Shown here piece after piece: positions 14,153 through 22,318 of a stretch of DNA of 64,000 bases. The notes under the pieces were generated by a model. It was not told the DNA's origin. It was given only the letters and a program-made list of their open reading frames with translations, and did not search any database. The translations under genes and the position numbers were made by a program. Source of the DNA: Nocardioides panaciterrulae (GTDB taxonomy: Bacteria > Actinomycetota > Actinomycetes > Propionibacteriales > Nocardioidaceae); assembly GCF_013409645.1 (NCBI RefSeq), contig NZ_JACCBG010000001.1, positions 4,152,001 through 4,216,000 of the forward strand. The letters are read 5' to 3'. Position 1 is the first letter of the stretch. Each line of letters starts with the position of its first letter.

Positions 14153-17031
14153 GGCGCACCCGCGGGCCCGCGCGCGTCGGCCTCCCGGGCCTCCCGGCCC
14201 TCTCGGCGCAGCGTGACCAGGTCGCGCAGCTCCTCGTCCCCGAGCTCGGTCAGCGCCGCCTCCCCGCGGGCGAGCACGGCGTCGGCGAGCACCCGCTTCC
14301 GCTGCAGCAGTTCGGCGATCCGCTCCTCGATGGTGCCGCGGGTGATCAGCCGGTGCACCTGCACCGGCCGGGTCTGCCCGATCCGGTAGGCGCGATCGGT
14401 GGCCTGCTCCTCCACGGCCGGGTTCCACCAGCGGTCGACGTGCACCACGTGGTCGGCGCGGGTGAGGTTCAGCCCGGTGCCACCGGCCTTCAGCGAGAGC
14501 AGGAAGACCGGGACCCGCTGCTCGCCCTCCGCGGCCTGGAAGCGGGCGACCATCGCCTCCCGCTCCCGCACGGGGGTGCCGCCGTGCAGGAACTGGTGGG
14601 GGATGCCGGCGCGCGTCAGGTGCGCCTCGAGCAGCCGGCCCATCGCGACGTACTGGGTGAAGACCAGCACCGCGCCGTCCTCGGCGAGGATCGTGCCGAG
14701 CAGCTCGTCGAGCAGGTCCAGCTTCTCCGAGCGACCGGGCAGCCGCACCGCCTGCTGCTTGAGGAAGTGGGCCGGGTGGTTGCAGATCTGCTTGAGCCCG
14801 GTCAGCAGCGCGAGCACCAGGCCGCGCCGGGCCTGCGCGTCGGACCGCTCGATGCGCGCCATCGTGTCGCGGACGAACGCCTCGTAGAGCACCACCTGCT
14901 CCCGGGTGAGGGCCAGCAGGTGGTCGGTCTCGGTCTTGGCGGGCAGCTCCGGCGCGATGCCGGGGTCGGACTTGCGGCGCCGCAGCAGGAACGGGCCGAT
15001 CAGGTCGGCGAACTGGCGGGCCTTGGTCGGCTCCTCGCCGGACTCGATCGGCGCGGCCCAGACCCGACGGAACGCCTGCCGGCTGCCGAGCAGGCCGGGC
15101 ACCAGCCAGTCCAGGATCGACCAGAGCTCGGTGAGGTCGTTCTCGACCGGGGTGCCGGTGAGCGCCACCCGGGCCCGGCCGGGCACCGCGCGCAGGGCCC
15201 GGGCGGTCGCCGAGCGGGCGTTCTTGACGTGCTGGGCCTCGTCGGCGACGACCAGGCCCCAGCCGACCTCCGCGAGCACCTCGTGGTCGTTGCGCAGGGT
15301 GCCGTACGTCGTGAGCACGAACCCTGCCCCAGGCCCGTCCGCCGGCTCGTCCCCGGGCCCATCTCCCGGCCCGGCCACCAGGTCGGCCACCGAGCGACGG
15401 CCGCCGTGGAAGCGCCGGACCGGGACGCCGGGCGCGAACCGCGCGATCTCGCTCTCCCAGTTGCCGAGCAGGCTGGCGGGGCAGACGACCAGCGTCGGCC
15501 CGGCCCCCGGGCGCGCCGCCCGGTGCAGGTGCAGCGCGATCAGGGTGACGGTCTTGCCCAGACCCATGTCGTCGGCGAGGCAGGCGCCCAGGCCGAGGTC
15601 GGTGAGCTCGGTCAGCCAGGTGAGCCCCTGGAGCTGGTAGCCGCGCAGCGTGGCCGAGAGACCCGCCGGCGCCGGCACCGTCGCGCGCCCGGCCGCGGTG
15701 AGCAGCCGCTCGCGCACCCCCAGCAGGCTCGCCCCCACCACCACCGGGGTCTCCTCGGGGGCCTCGGCGCCCCCGGCCGGCCCGACCTCCAGCACGCCGG
15801 TGAGCGCGGCGGCGATCGCCTGCGCCGGCGGCACGGTCCTGATCAGTCGGCGCCTGGCGCGGCGCGCCACCGCCGGGTCGACGACCGTCCAGCCCCCGCG
15901 CAGCCGCATCACCGGGGACGCCGAGGCGGCCAGCTGCGTCATCTCCTCCTCGGTCAGCGGCTCGCCGTCGAGGGCGACCTGCCAGCGGAACGCGAAGAGC
16001 TCCTCGGCCCCCAGCAGCCCCTTGACCAGCTCGCCCTCGCGGGGGGTCGGGGCCCGGTCCAGCTCGGCCCGGGTGGTCAGGTCGCGGCCCAGGGACCTCG
16101 GCCAGAGCACGTCGACGCCGCGCGCCGCCAGCGCCGCGACGCCCTCGTCGAGCAGGCTGACCAGCTCGTCGGTGTCCAGGGTGATCTCGTCGGGCACCCC
16201 GCGGTCCAGCAGCCGGTCCAGCAGCCGGTCGAGGACCGGCCAGGCCTCCGCGGCCGCGCGCAGCGCGATCGAGGCGTGGGTGCGGGCGCGGTCGCCGAAG
16301 CCGTGCACCTCGCCGTCCTCGGTCCACAGCAGCGCGGCGTCGCACACGTGCAGCGGGTCCTCGACGTCGTGGGCCTGCAGCACCAGCCGGACCGCGCCGG
16401 CGACCAGCTCCTCCTCGTCGGCCTCGACCCGCAGCGACAGCCCGACCAGCTGGGGTCGCCGGGCGGCCGCGTGCTGGCGCTCGAGGCGCTCGCGCAGCCG
16501 CTCGGTGAACGCGGGACGGCTCGTGGTGGCCCCCGACCCGGTGGTCGGCCGGGTGCCCGGGGCGGTGGGCCGCCGGGGGGACGGGGCGCTGCGGGGCATC
16601 GCGTCGGCGACGGCGTCCAGCACCCGGCGCACCAGCGCCTCGGCCTCCTCGACGCCCACCGCCTCGTGGGCCCGCGCCCGCGCCAGCATCCGCACCCGGT
16701 CCTCGTCGGCCTCGTCGAGCCCGGCCAGCCGCCATGCCGGACCCGAGCGCGCACCAGGGCCAGCACCGGGGCCCGCACCGGAGCCCGCGTCGGCCGGGGC
16801 CGGCTCGAGCCTGCCGGCCGCGACCAGCCGCATGCCCAGCAGCACCGCGCCGGAGAGCAGCGCGACGCTGGGGTGCAGGTCGTCGCGCGCGTGGGCCCGG
16901 GTGAGCACCGGCAACGCCGCCCGGACCGGCAGCGCGACCTGGCGATGCGGCCCGGTGAACTCCACGACCCCCGACCGCGGCGGGTCGCCGGCGCGGAAGG
17001 TCGCCGGACCGGTGACGGGGACGAAGCTCAC
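14149..17031 (-). CDS. SNF2-family DEAD/H-box helicase/ATPase
   Basis: A protein of about 960 residues. The N-terminal 470 residues are a helical bacterial SNF2 region. The motor follows: LADDMGLGKT (Walker A, motif I, near residue 487), VVADEAQHVKN (motif II, DEAQ, near 597), LTGTPVENDLTELWSILD (motif III), then the C-terminal RecA lobe with VLVFTQYVAMGRLLEAHL, FLLSLKAGGTGLNLTRADHVVHVDRWWNPAVEEQATDRAYRIGQTRPVQVHRL (motifs V and VI). It should be a double-stranded DNA translocase involved in repair or transcription recycling, as in HepA/RapA-like proteins. I set the start at GTG 17031, preceded by GAGGTG; a longer open frame to 17337 overlaps the glutathione peroxidase gene and is unlikely. 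Confidence 0.9.
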   Translation of the reverse strand: MSFVPVTGPATFRAGDPPRSGVVEFTGPHRQVALPVRAALPVLTRAHARDDLHPSVALLSGAVLLGMRLVAAGRLEPAPADAGSGAGPGAGPGARSGPAWRLAGLDEADEDRVRMLARARAHEAVGVEEAEALVRRVLDAVADAMPRSAPSPRRPTAPGTRPTTGSGATTSRPAFTERLRERLERQHAAARRPQLVGLSLRVEADEEELVAGAVRLVLQAHDVEDPLHVCDAALLWTEDGEVHGFGDRARTHASIALRAAAEAWPVLDRLLDRLLDRGVPDEITLDTDELVSLLDEGVAALAARGVDVLWPRSLGRDLTTRAELDRAPTPREGELVKGLLGAEELFAFRWQVALDGEPLTEEEMTQLAASASPVMRLRGGWTVVDPAVARRARRRLIRTVPPAQAIAAALTGVLEVGPAGGAEAPEETPVVVGASLLGVRERLLTAAGRATVPAPAGLSATLRGYQLQGLTWLTELTDLGLGACLADDMGLGKTVTLIALHLHRAARPGAGPTLVVCPASLLGNWESEIARFAPGVPVRRFHGGRRSVADLVAGPGDGPGDEPADGPGAGFVLTTYGTLRNDHEVLAEVGWGLVVADEAQHVKNARSATARALRAVPGRARVALTGTPVENDLTELWSILDWLVPGLLGSRQAFRRVWAAPIESGEEPTKARQFADLIGPFLLRRRKSDPGIAPELPAKTETDHLLALTREQVVLYEAFVRDTMARIERSDAQARRGLVLALLTGLKQICNHPAHFLKQQAVRLPGRSEKLDLLDELLGTILAEDGAVLVFTQYVAMGRLLEAHLTRAGIPHQFLHGGTPVREREAMVARFQAAEGEQRVPVFLLSLKAGGTGLNLTRADHVVHVDRWWNPAVEEQATDRAYRIGQTRPVQVHRLITRGTIEERIAELLQRKRVLADAVLARGEAALTELGDEELRDLVTLRREGREAREADARGPAGAP

Positions 17032-17143
17032 GGGAGGCACCTCGGGACCGGGGACGATGGGCTCCCGACGGTAGCGACCCGCACCGACGGCCGGACGACG
17101 CGGCAGCCGGCCCGGCGTTGCGGGGCCTTTGTATCGTCGGGGC

Positions 17144-17632
17144 ATGAGCATCCTCGACGCCAAGATCGCCCGCCTGGACGGCACCCCCGACAGCCTGGGC
17201 GGACTCACCGGCGGGGGCCCGGCGCTGCTGGTCAACGTCGCCAGCAAGTGCGGGCTCACCCCGCAGTACACCGGCCTGGAGCGGCTGCACGAGGCGTACG
17301 CCGACCGCGGCTTCGCGGTGGTCGGGCTGCCCTGCAACCAGTTCGGCGGCCAGGAGCCGGGCAGCGCCGATGAGATCGCGGAGTTCTGCTCGGCGACCTA
17401 CGGGGTCACCTTCCCGATGTCGGAGAAGATCGAGGTCAACGGGCCCGGCCGACACGAGGTCTACCAGGTCCTGGTGGACACCCCGGACGAGGAGGGCCGC
17501 ACCGGCGACGTCGCCTGGAACTTCGAGAAGTTCCTCCTCGACGGCGACGGGGCCGTGGTGGCGCGCTTCTCCCCGCGCGTCGAGCCGGACGACCCGCGGC
17601 TGGTCGAGGCGGTCGAGCGCCTGCTGGGCTGA
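17144..17632 (+). CDS. Glutathione peroxidase family (thiol peroxidase)
   Basis: A 162-residue thioredoxin-fold peroxidase. Active-site segment NVASKCGLTPQYTGLE has cysteine where animal enzymes have selenocysteine; GLPCNQFGGQEPG and WNFEKFLLDGDG supply the Gln and Trp-Asn of the catalytic tetrad. In bacteria without glutathione such enzymes normally use thioredoxin as reductant, with the second Cys in LPCNQF as the resolving residue. It reduces hydroperoxides in the cytosol. A paralogue lies at 40762-41262. The ATG at 17144 fits the family N-terminus. Its stop codon falls inside the first unit of a 13-bp tandem repeat. Confidence 0.92.
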   Translation: MSILDAKIARLDGTPDSLGGLTGGGPALLVNVASKCGLTPQYTGLERLHEAYADRGFAVVGLPCNQFGGQEPGSADEIAEFCSATYGVTFPMSEKIEVNGPGRHEVYQVLVDTPDEEGRTGDVAWNFEKFLLDGDGAVVARFSPRVEPDDPRLVEAVERLLG

Positions 17633-17675
17633 TCTACCGGGCTGACCTGCCGGGCTGATCTGCCGGGTTGACCGG
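17626..17675. repeat. 13-bp tandem repeat over the glutathione peroxidase stop codon
   Basis: Units GGGCTGATCTACC, GGGCTGACCTGCC and GGGCTGATCTGCC start at 17626, 17639 and 17652, with a partial at 17665. The TGA stop of the preceding gene is in unit one, so the array looks like a local expansion of the gene end. Confidence 0.75.
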
Positions 17676-17730
17676 CAGTCGTGCGGCCCCGGGTGCACGC
17701 GGGTGCACGGGGGGCCACACGACCCGGGGC

Positions 17731-18270
17731 TCAGCCCTCGTCGACCGTCGGGTCGCTCGAGGTCTGGTCCACGACCGCACCCGCGGGCGTGACCGTGGTC
17801 ACCGCGACGGTGAAGGTGCCGGCGTCGGCGCCGAAGCAGGACTGCGGGATCCTGATCGTCACCATGCCGTTGCGACCCGAGGAGACCGCGGCGTGCAGGC
17901 GCTGGCAGTCCACCGGCGTCGCCACGGTCGTGGTCGGGTCGGTGGCGTCGGGCGCGCTGGTCTCGAGCGTCGCGCCGACCCGGTGGCCGTGACCGCTCTC
18001 GACGGTGCGCGCCACGTAGGTGGCGGCGCCCTCGGTGGCCGAGGTCAGCGTGGCCACCACATGGGTGCGGCCGGCCGAGGCCTTCTTCAGCTTGGTCTGG
18101 ATCGTCAGCGCCTTGCCGGTGTTGCGGACCGTGACCTTGGTGATGTCGCCGGCGGGCGCGGCGTCACCGGCCTTGTCCTTGACCGAGTCGCTGTCGGCCC
18201 AGGCGCCACCGGCAGTGAGGACCAGCGAGCCGGTCAGCAGGCCGGCGGCGAGCAGGGTGGAAGGGTGCAT
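17731..18270 (-). CDS. Secreted protein of unknown function
   Basis: A 179-residue exported protein: MHPSTLLAAGLLTGSLVLTAGGAWA is a Sec signal peptide with an AWA cleavage site, followed by DSDSVKDKAGDAAPAGDITKVTVRNTGKALTIQTKLKK. The mature domain is all-beta with two cysteines (DCQRLH and QSCFGAD) that probably pair. The opening SDSVxDxxGD...DITKV pattern is seen in small actinobacterial secreted beta-sandwich proteins without known role. I chose the ATG at 18270 because it begins the signal peptide and has a GAGGTTCC Shine-Dalgarno-like stretch upstream; the frame is open further but lacks export features. Confidence 0.75.
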   Translation of the reverse strand: MHPSTLLAAGLLTGSLVLTAGGAWADSDSVKDKAGDAAPAGDITKVTVRNTGKALTIQTKLKKASAGRTHVVATLTSATEGAATYVARTVESGHGHRVGATLETSAPDATDPTTTVATPVDCQRLHAAVSSGRNGMVTIRIPQSCFGADAGTFTVAVTTVTPAGAVVDQTSSDPTVDEG

Positions 18271-18388
18271 GTGGGGAACCTCCGCGAGATGAGTGCCGCC
18301 CCCGTTCGGCGGTGGGTCGGACTGGTCGGCGCCGGAGCGCCCGGCCCGGTATCGACCGGGCTCTCCCCATGTCTTCGGCACGCCGAGG

Positions 18389-20566
18389 TCAGGACTGAAG
18401 GGCCAGCGCCAGCGGAAGCACCTCGGTGGCCCCCGCGCGGCGCACCGCCCGCGCCGCCATCGTGAGGGTCCAGCCGGTGACCACCAGGTCGTCGACCAGC
18501 AGCACCGGCCCGGCGGGCATGGCGCCGACCAGGTTGAAGCGGCGGCCCACCGCCGCGACCCGCTGGGCGGAGTTCATCGCGCCCTGGCCGGGCCCGACGG
18601 ACGGGTCGACGATCGCGAACCGGCCGGCCACCGGCACCCGCAGGTAGCGGGAGAGGCCGTCGGCCAGGTCGGCGGTCAGCTGCGGCCGGGTCGCCGACTC
18701 CACCACCGCGATGCCCTCGACCCGGGGCTGCCAGTCGCCGAGCACCTCGACCACCGCCCGCACCAGCGGCACCGGAACCGGCCCGTCCTCGGCGTCCGGG
18801 CGGAACAGCGCGCGCAGCGCGGGCCCGTGCCCGAGGTCGGTGAGCCGGGCGACCGCGCGGCCCTCGGCCGCCGCCTCGGTGATCTTGCCGCGCAGGTCCA
18901 CCCCGAGGTTGGCAAGCGCGGTCGGCCACATCTTCCGCGGCTCCACGACCACGCCCGGCCGGGCCAGCCGGGCGCCCGCCTCCTCGACGGCCGCCGCGGA
19001 GACGTCGGTGGACAGCTCGAGGCCGCCGCAGTTGTCGCAGCGCCCGCACGGCTGCGCGGCCGGGTCGTCGAGCTGGTCGCGCAGGAACGCCATCCGGCAC
19101 CGGTCGGTGTCGAGGTAGTCCAGCATCGCCTGCTGCTCCCGGGACCGGGACTCGGCCACCCGGCGGTAGCGCGGCTCGTCGTACACCCACTCCTGGCCGG
19201 TCGCCTCCCAGCCGCCGCGGACCCGGCGGACCGCGCCGTCGACGTCGAGCACCTTGAGCATCGTCTCCAGCCGGGTGCGGTTCAGCTCGACCCTCGTCTC
19301 CAGGGCGGCGGTGCTCATCGGCCGGCCCTCCTCGGCCAGCACCTGCAGCGTCTGGCGGACCAGCTCCTCGCGCGGGAAGGCCAGCGAGCCGAAGTAGGCC
19401 CAGATGTCGCGGTCCTCGGTCGAGGGCAGCAGCACGACGGTGGCCTCGTCGATGCCGCGCCCGGCGCGGCCGACCTGTTGGTAGTAGGCGACCGGGGAGG
19501 ACGGCGCTCCCATGTTGACGACGAAGCCGAGGGTGGCGTCGAAGCCCATGCCGAGCGCGCTGGTGGCCACCAGCGCCTTGACCCGCCCGGCCGCGAGGTC
19601 CTGCTCCAGCGCGTGCCGCTCGGTGGTCTCGGTCTGGCCGGAGTACGCCGCGACGTGGTGCCCGCGCGAGCGCAGGTAGTCGGCGATCTCCTGGGTGGCG
19701 GCCACCGTGAGGCAGTAGATGATCCCGGAGCCCGGCTGCTCGGCGAGGTGGTCGGCGAGCCAGGCCAGCCGCTGCTCGGCGGTCTTGAGCCGGACCACGC
19801 CGAGCCGCAGCGACTCCCGGTCGAGGGAGCCGCGCAGCACCAGCACCTCGTCGTGCTCGGCGTGGCCCTGGGCCACGGCGCGCGAGACGCCCAGCTGCTC
19901 GGCCACGTCGGCGGTGACCCGGGCGTTGGCGGTCGCGGTCGTGGCCAGCACCGGGATGCCGGCCGGAAGGTCGGCCAGGAGCGTGCGGATCCGTCGGTAG
20001 TCGGGACGGAAGTCGTGGCCCCAGTCGGAGATGCAGTGCGCCTCGTCGACCACCAGCAGGCCGCAGGTGGCCGCCAGCCGGGGCAGCACCTGGTCGCGGA
20101 AGCCGGGGTTGTTCAGCCGCTCGGGACTGACGAGCAGCACGTCCACGTCGCTGGCGCGGATCGCCTCCTGGACCGGCTCCCACTCCTCGGTGTTGGTGGA
20201 GTTGATGGTGACCGCGCGGATGCCGGCCCGCTCGGCGGCCGCGATCTGGTTGCGCATCAGGGCCAGCAGCGGCGACACGATCACGGTCGGCCCGGCGCCG
20301 GCCTCACGCAGCAGCAGCGTGGCGACGAAGTACACCGCGGACTTGCCCCAGCCGGTCTTCTGCACGACCAGGGCCCGGCGCCGGTCGACGGCCAGCGCCT
20401 CGATCGCGGTCCACTGGTCCTCGCGCAGCCGGGCCTCGGCGCGCCCCTCACGGACACCGACCAGCGCCCGCAGGTGCGCCTCGGCGCGCTCGCGGGCCTG
20501 CTCACGGGTCAGCTCGGGGCGCTGCTCGGGGGCCTGCTCGTGGACGGGGCTCGACGGCGGGGTCAT
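18389..20566 (-). CDS. RecQ-family DNA helicase fused to a phosphoribosyltransferase-like domain
   Basis: About 725 residues. Motor motifs: VVQKTGWGKSAVYF (Walker A, near residue 72), VVDEAHCISDWGHDFRPDYR (DEAH with the RecQ aromatic-rich loop, near 175), VATSALGMGFDATLGFVVNMG and QQVGRAGRG (motifs V and VI). A zinc-binding segment with the cysteines of CRMAFL...CGRCDNC follows near 495-512, then a winged-helix-like stretch. Unlike standard RecQ it lacks an HRDC domain and ends instead in GPVLLVDDLVVTGWTLTMAARAVRRAGA (near 690), the PRPP-binding loop of type I phosphoribosyltransferases as in ComF. The helicase call is firm; what the PRTase domain does is not known. Start: ATG at 20566, which gives a charged N-terminal helix before the helicase. 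Confidence 0.9.
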   Translation of the reverse strand: MTPPSSPVHEQAPEQRPELTREQARERAEAHLRALVGVREGRAEARLREDQWTAIEALAVDRRRALVVQKTGWGKSAVYFVATLLLREAGAGPTVIVSPLLALMRNQIAAAERAGIRAVTINSTNTEEWEPVQEAIRASDVDVLLVSPERLNNPGFRDQVLPRLAATCGLLVVDEAHCISDWGHDFRPDYRRIRTLLADLPAGIPVLATTATANARVTADVAEQLGVSRAVAQGHAEHDEVLVLRGSLDRESLRLGVVRLKTAEQRLAWLADHLAEQPGSGIIYCLTVAATQEIADYLRSRGHHVAAYSGQTETTERHALEQDLAAGRVKALVATSALGMGFDATLGFVVNMGAPSSPVAYYQQVGRAGRGIDEATVVLLPSTEDRDIWAYFGSLAFPREELVRQTLQVLAEEGRPMSTAALETRVELNRTRLETMLKVLDVDGAVRRVRGGWEATGQEWVYDEPRYRRVAESRSREQQAMLDYLDTDRCRMAFLRDQLDDPAAQPCGRCDNCGGLELSTDVSAAAVEEAGARLARPGVVVEPRKMWPTALANLGVDLRGKITEAAAEGRAVARLTDLGHGPALRALFRPDAEDGPVPVPLVRAVVEVLGDWQPRVEGIAVVESATRPQLTADLADGLSRYLRVPVAGRFAIVDPSVGPGQGAMNSAQRVAAVGRRFNLVGAMPAGPVLLVDDLVVTGWTLTMAARAVRRAGATEVLPLALALQS

Positions 20567-20643
20567 GGCGCCCTGTCTACCAGCGGGCGGCGACACCGGC
20601 CGCGGCCCCTCCACGGGCGGGACCCCGACCGGTCGGGGGCCCC

Positions 20644-21165
20644 TCAGGCCGCGGGCCCGCGACCGCGGACGTCGGCGACCGACTCCATGGCCTGCCGCAG
20701 CTCGGCCAGCCAGTCACCCTCGTGCTGCCCGACCAGCCGCACGCACCAGGCCAGCGCGTCGGAGCGGGACTTGGCCACGCCGGCGTCGACCAGCGTGTCC
20801 AGCACCATGCGCTGCGGCTGGCGCAGCCGGGTCATCACCGGCGCGGCGACGTGGGTCCACAGCTCCTCGCGCTCGCCGACCCGGACACCCCAGGAGACCT
20901 TGCGCTCGAACCGGTGCTCGGCCTCGCGCGCGATCTCCATCCGGCGCTCCCGGGTGTCCTCCCGGAACGCCCGGGACCGGCCGGCCCGCGCCTCGGCCAG
21001 CTCGACCTCGGAGACGTCCTCGCCCGCCGGCACGTCGGCCACGGTCAGCAGCACCGTGACCTCCTCGCGGTCCACCGTCACCCGGGGCCGCTCGACCATC
21101 CACTCCTCGGGCAGGCGGCCGGTGAACCAGCCACGGACCCGCTCCACACTCTCGCTCGTAATCAT
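20644..21165 (-). CDS. Protein of unknown function, possible ribbon-helix-helix-like DNA binder
   Basis: A 173-residue cytosolic protein, no membrane segment. The N-terminal half is a beta-rich unit (VERPRVTVDREEVTVLLTVADV), the middle is a long charged helix (ELAEARAGRSRAFREDTRERRMEIAREAEHRFERK), and the C-terminal third, MVLDTLVDAGVAKSRSDALAWCVRLVGQHEGDWLAELRQAM, resembles the helix-turn-helix and second helix of ribbon-helix-helix proteins. ATG at 21165 is preferred over a TTG at 21186. The start codon itself lies in an AT-rich palindromic array in an otherwise GC-rich region, suggesting autoregulation. Function inferred only from these features. Confidence 0.65.
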   Translation of the reverse strand: MITSESVERVRGWFTGRLPEEWMVERPRVTVDREEVTVLLTVADVPAGEDVSEVELAEARAGRSRAFREDTRERRMEIAREAEHRFERKVSWGVRVGEREELWTHVAAPVMTRLRQPQRMVLDTLVDAGVAKSRSDALAWCVRLVGQHEGDWLAELRQAMESVADVRGRGPAA

Positions 21166-21179
21166 GTAATCAGTATTAC
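21158..21179 (-). promoter_or_regulatory. AT-rich inverted/direct repeat over the start codon of the 173-aa protein
   Basis: GTAATCAT, GTAATCA and GTATTAC follow one another (21158-21179); the outer arms GTAAT and ATTAC form an inverted repeat and the first two are direct repeats. The element covers the ATG at 21165 and is strikingly AT-rich for this genome. Binding by the gene's own product is a guess. Confidence 0.5.
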
Positions 21180-21392
21180 TCCGCAACGCAAGGCCGGGCC
21201 TGGCCCGCCCCGGCCTGCTCGCGGGGCGGGCTCAGGGCCCGGAGGCGGCTAAACCCTGACCCACTGGACGAGACCGTGGACGTGGGCGAGCGCTGCCTGA
21301 AGGGCAGGTGTCACGGCGAGGGCGGGGGCGACGCGGAAGTGTTCGTGATCATCGCGTCGAGCGCAGCGTGGGCTGGCTCCTCTCTGCAGCCG

Positions 21393-21752
21393 TCAAGCGG
21401 TGATAGCGGCGTTGATTCTGTCGACCAGCGTGCGGCCGTCGTCGACCGACAGGTACAGCCGAGCGAACGGCGCCTTCGAGTCGAGCTCGATCACGATCGT
21501 TTGGCCGCCCCGCCGGACGTTCCAGTAGGTCCGCTGCCCGTCGCGGAAGAAGGTGCCGACCCACTTCACGTTCGGCAACGCTAGGCCTGGCGCCCGCAGT
21601 CCCTTGCCGGAGTAGAAGGCCTCTGGGTCGTAAGTCGCGCCGCGCACCTGCGCCAGCGGCACCTCGATCCGCCGGCGCAAGCCCCACAGCTTGTCGAGGC
21701 CACGGGGCCTTACGACCAGCTGATCGCCGGTGAGGGTCACGTCGTTGCGCAT
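21393..21752 (-). CDS. PH-like domain protein of unknown function
   Basis: A 119-residue protein, MRNDVTLTGDQLVVRPRGLDKLWGLRRRIEVPLAQVRGATYDPEAF, then GTFFRDGQRTYWNVRRGGQTIVIELDSKAPFARLYLSVDDGRTLVDRINAAI. Seven predicted strands and one C-terminal helix (VDRINAAI) with a VxxPLAQVRG strand fit the bacterial PH-like fold seen in small actinobacterial proteins. No signal peptide. It lies 1 bp after the stop of a TetR gene on the same strand, so it is probably controlled by that regulator. Ligand and role unknown. Confidence 0.7.
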   Translation of the reverse strand: MRNDVTLTGDQLVVRPRGLDKLWGLRRRIEVPLAQVRGATYDPEAFYSGKGLRAPGLALPNVKWVGTFFRDGQRTYWNVRRGGQTIVIELDSKAPFARLYLSVDDGRTLVDRINAAITA

Positions 21753-21753
21753 G

Positions 21754-22128
21754 TCAGTCGTCCTTCGTCTCGTCCATCAGGGCGCGGGTCAGCAAGCGTC
21801 GGCCCAGGTCGGTCGCGGTCACGCCGTGCCGGCTCAAGTGCCTCGCGAGGAGGGCCCGGATCTCCTCGTCGCGAGGGGCCAGCTCGAGCAATGCGACGAG
21901 CACCAGGTCGGTCGTGTCCTCGCCTTCCGGATGCTCGTCCAGGCGCCGGCGCAGGCAGCTGATGAACAGCCCCCGCTTGCTGCCGAACGCCTGATAGAGG
22001 CTCCCGCGGTGCAAACCCGTGGCCCCCACCAGCTCCTCGATCGAGGTGCCCTCGTAGCCAGCCCGCAAGAAGGCCCCTGCGGACTGGTCGAGAACCACAC
22101 CCTCGTCGTAGCCGCGCTGCCTTCCCAT
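21754..22128 (-). CDS. TetR-family regulator (short)
   Basis: A 124-residue TetR protein. MGRQRGYDEGVVLDQSAGAFLRAGYEGTSIEELVGATGLHRGSLYQAFGSKRGLF is a complete N-terminal HTH domain. The C-terminal domain is only about 70 residues, shorter than the usual 120-140, so the ligand domain is reduced but ends cleanly at TKDD and is not evidently truncated by a frameshift. It overlaps no other gene and leads into the PH-like gene with a 1-bp gap. The putative operator AACCGACCGTTCGTT lies 20 bp upstream of the ATG. Confidence 0.8.
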   Translation of the reverse strand: MGRQRGYDEGVVLDQSAGAFLRAGYEGTSIEELVGATGLHRGSLYQAFGSKRGLFISCLRRRLDEHPEGEDTTDLVLVALLELAPRDEEIRALLARHLSRHGVTATDLGRRLLTRALMDETKDD

Positions 22129-22147
22129 ATGGGACAGCGTATTAGAT

Positions 22148-22162
22148 AACCGACCGTTCGTT
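22148..22162 (-). promoter_or_regulatory. Putative TetR operator
   Basis: AACCGACCGTTCGTT is a near palindrome around its centre, with AAC/GTT ends. The preceding ATTAGATAAC is unusually AT-rich and may hold the -10 region. It is 20-34 bp upstream of the TetR start. Confidence 0.5.
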
Positions 22163-22318
22163 CAACAAAACGATGACGCGATCGACCTGTCGCGGCCGAG
22201 CACCTGCCCAGCGTGCTCGCCTGAGCCGAGGAGGAGCAGTGGTCGATGACCGCCACAGTGGTGGAACATGGATGCCTCAATAGGCGGGTTGATCAGCGGC
22301 GATACTGACTCGTTCGGC

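Noticed and set aside
13487..17698. Very long leftward frame (1403 codons) through SWIM/SNF2 and glutathione peroxidase
   Set aside because: Composition is Arg/Gly/Ala-rich without domains over most of its length; the SNF2 motifs are in a different frame. Only its last 221 codons are real (the SWIM gene).
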